Source: Planctomycetota bacterium
Lineage (GTDB): Bacteria; Planctomycetota; UBA1135
Direction: 5' to 3'
DNA length: 50,173 bases
Assembly: GCA_021776925.1 (NCBI GenBank)
Contig: JAJFFB010000122.1
Location: forward strand, 1 to 50,173
Shown here piece by piece: positions 48,515 through 50,173 of this stretch. The notes below the pieces were generated by a model. It made no database searches. It worked only from the letters and a program-made list of their open reading frames with translations, and had not been told where the DNA came from. Within the stretch, counting starts at the first letter, position 1. Each line of letters begins with the position of its first letter. A program made the position numbers and the translations under genes.

Positions 48515-49698
48515 ATCGACGCCTGCTCGTGACCGGCGGCGCCGGCTTCATCGGCGCCAATTTCGTGCACCACTGGGTGCACCACCACCCCGGTGACCGC
48601 GTGGTGGTGCTCGACGCGCTGACCTACGCCGGCAATCGCAGCAGCCTCGAAGAGGTCGCCAAGCACCCATCCTTCCGTTTCGTCCACGGCGACATCCTTG
48701 ACGGCGCGCTGGTCGAAGAATTGCTACACCGCGATGCGATCGACACCCTCGTGCACTTCGCCGCCGAATCGCACGTCGACCGTTCGATCCTGAGTCCGGC
48801 CGAGTTCCTGCGCACCAACGTCGAAGGCACCCACTCCCTGTTGCGCGCCGCCCGCTCGGCCTGGCTGGAAAGCCCTGGCCGGCCGCGGCAACACCGCTTT
48901 CACCACGTCTCGACCGACGAGGTCTACGGCTCGCTCGGTCCTGAAGAACCCGGTTTTCACGAGGAGTCCCCCTACGCACCGACCTCGCCCTACGCGGCGA
49001 GCAAGGCCGCCTCCGACCATCTGGTCCGCTCCTTTCATCTCACCTTCGGCCTCGACGTCACCCTCAGCCACTCCTCCAACAACTACGGCCCCTTCCACTT
49101 CCCCGAGAAGCTGATCCCGCTGATGCTGCTCAATGTACTGCAGGGCCGCGAACTGCCCCTATACGGCGACGGCCTGCAGGTGCGGGACTGGCTCTACGTG
49201 GCCGATCACGTGCGCGGGCTCGAGCAGGTTCTCGAGCATGGCCACAGCGGAGAGTCCTACAACCTCGGCGGCGGACAGGAGCGCACCAACCTCGAAGTGG
49301 TGCACGCACTATGTGCTTTCACCGATGAGCTCTTTGCCCTCGACGAGGAATTACGCGAACGCATCTTCGGCAACGACGCGTGCCTGCGCGAGCGCTTCCC
49401 GGATTGCCCGGCGGCGCGCGGCGAGCCCTGTGCGCAATTGATCCGCATGGTCAAGGACCGTCCCGGACACGACCGCCGTTACGCCATCGACGACCGCAAG
49501 GCCCAGCGCGAACTCGGCTTCACTCCGGTCGAGAGTTTCGACAGCGGTCTGCGCCGCACTCTGGTCTGGTACCTTGACCACGAGCGCTGGTGGCGCGAAA
49601 TCCAGACCGGGGACTACCAGGCCTGGATCCAACGTCAGTACGGTTCCGGGCCGCCGCGCGAGGGTGGCGACTCAGCGACCCGCGCCCACCGGGCTTAG
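48511..49698 (+). CDS. rmlB: dTDP-glucose 4,6-dehydratase
   Basis: The 395-residue protein is RmlB, an extended SDR. TGGAGFIGANFVHHWV binds NAD; HVSTDEVYGSLG contains the catalytic Thr-Asp-Glu set of this family and YAASK the catalytic Tyr/Lys; SHSSNNYGPFHFPEKLIPLM and the late DRPGHDRRYAIDDRKAQREL are diagnostic. It turns dTDP-glucose into dTDP-4-keto-6-deoxyglucose. It is longer than typical RmlB (about 340-360) by an insertion after residue 260 (ELFALDEELRERIFGNDACL and the following 20 residues). The start is TTG, coupled to the rmlA stop as TTGA. The end overlaps the opposing TraB-family gene by four bases. Confidence 0.95.
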   Translation: MNRRLLVTGGAGFIGANFVHHWVHHHPGDRVVVLDALTYAGNRSSLEEVAKHPSFRFVHGDILDGALVEELLHRDAIDTLVHFAAESHVDRSILSPAEFLRTNVEGTHSLLRAARSAWLESPGRPRQHRFHHVSTDEVYGSLGPEEPGFHEESPYAPTSPYAASKAASDHLVRSFHLTFGLDVTLSHSSNNYGPFHFPEKLIPLMLLNVLQGRELPLYGDGLQVRDWLYVADHVRGLEQVLEHGHSGESYNLGGGQERTNLEVVHALCAFTDELFALDEELRERIFGNDACLRERFPDCPAARGEPCAQLIRMVKDRPGHDRRYAIDDRKAQRELGFTPVESFDSGLRRTLVWYLDHERWWREIQTGDYQAWIQRQYGSGPPREGGDSATRAHRA

Positions 49699-50173
49699 CG
49701 ACCCGCGCCCACTGGGGTAAGGCCGGCGGCGGCTTTCTTGGGCCTGGGCGGCGGCGGCGTCAGCCGGGTCACTTTGAAGCCGGCCTTTTCCAGGTAGCGG
49801 TTGACCGAGTCCGGGCCGAGGAAGTGCAGCGCGCCGAAAACGAACACGTGGCCCTTCTCGGGAGCCTTCTGGATCATGGCGCCGAGGCGTTTCGCCATGA
49901 CCACGTTGCGCTTGGTGAGCAGCGCCTCCAAGGAACGGACTTCGAGCGGATCCTTGGGATCAAAATCTTCCATGGCGTAGGCCCACAACGCTTTTTCATC
50001 GCCGCCCAGATAGAGGTCGGCCATTTCACCGAGGCGGTCGCGCTCCTGTTCACGGTCCTTCAACTGCAGGCGGACGGCCTTGAGCATGGAGCGCCCGTAT
50101 TCCTCGTCGCTGAGGACGCTGAGCGCCGCCATCTGTTCGGGCAGGGTTTCGACCCCGCCGATTTCCTTGCCCG
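49695..50173 (-). CDS. TraB/GumN-family protein, C-terminal part (cut by right edge)
   Basis: The reading frame is open through the right edge, upstream of the internal ATG at 50132, and the residues before it (GKEIGGVETLPEQ) match the TraB/GumN (PF01963) motif KEIGGLET, so the gene begins outside the window. The C-terminal hallmark is FVFGALHFLGPDSVNRYLEKAGFKVTRL, with the conserved GxxH thought to be part of an active site. Family members are membrane-associated or secreted; some are proposed to be metalloproteases, but no bacterial substrate is known. The last residues are Pro- and Ala-rich. It overlaps the rmlB stop by four bases, tail to tail. Confidence 0.85.
   Translation of the reverse strand, partial: GKEIGGVETLPEQMAALSVLSDEEYGRSMLKAVRLQLKDREQERDRLGEMADLYLGGDEKALWAYAMEDFDPKDPLEVRSLEALLTKRNVVMAKRLGAMIQKAPEKGHVFVFGALHFLGPDSVNRYLEKAGFKVTRLTPPPPRPKKAAAGLTPVGAGR

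Overview
The window is 50 kb of very GC-rich, gene-dense bacterial chromosome with about 44 protein genes and no rRNA, tRNA, CRISPR array or insertion sequence that I can see. Lipoprotein signals, an outer-membrane porin, an RND metal efflux system with an outer-membrane channel and a beta-barrel lipoprotein point to a two-membrane bacterium. The mix (thioredoxin/HEAT secreted protein, a MetF-type bifunctional enzyme next to a full MetH, a SAM riboswitch) would fit a Planctomycetota-like or other deep-branching high-GC lineage, but no marker gene here settles the taxon.

Layout. 1-8.8 kb: end of an unknown gene, apaG (minus), then a forward cluster of ornithine-lipid-type acyltransferases (olsB, olsA), a very large alpha/beta hydrolase-DedA-ATP-grasp fusion protein and a secreted thioredoxin/HEAT protein, followed by a class V PLP enzyme and a membrane-anchored hypothetical protein. 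8.8-18.6 kb (minus strand): a small hypothetical protein, a PLP decarboxylase, a secreted protein, then a methionine unit in which a SAM-I-type riboswitch precedes metF (homocysteine methyltransferase/MTHFR fusion) and metH; a beta-propeller gene lies upstream of it. 18.7-20.1 kb: an APC amino acid transporter. 20.1-26.5 kb: a czcCBA metal efflux operon with a Cys-rich leader gene, visibly less GC-rich than its surroundings and probably acquired. 26.6-28.8 kb: a prolyl oligopeptidase.

28.9-33.6 kb (minus): a packed five-gene operon, cysteine-dioxygenase-like cupin, OprO/P-like porin, DUF4212 small subunit, sodium:solute symporter and a lipase-like lipoprotein. 33.6-35.5 kb: a two-DTG aspartic protease, a small membrane protein and a beta-barrel lipoprotein. 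35.5-46.8 kb: a divergent sugar-utilisation locus. On the minus strand an IclR regulator heads an Rbs-like ABC transporter; on the plus strand lie an epimerase/dehydrogenase, a UxaA-type dehydratase, a zinc dehydrogenase, an LhgO-like oxidase, an Ldh2-type dehydrogenase and an FAH-family hydrolase. Together these look like uptake of a monosaccharide and its non-phosphorylative breakdown through a 2-keto-3-deoxy and then a 2,4-diketo acid. A perfect palindrome in the divergent promoter is the probable IclR operator. 46.8-50.2 kb: a bacterial TLC-domain membrane protein, rmlA, rmlB (dTDP-sugar synthesis) and a TraB/GumN-family protein cut by the window edge.

The observations most worth following are the hydrolase-DedA-ATP-grasp fusion beside the ornithine-lipid genes, the SAM riboswitch whose aptamer strand can pair with the anti-Shine-Dalgarno strand, the 35-base tandem duplication that now supplies the ribosome binding site of metH, and the unusual gene set of the sugar-acid operon.
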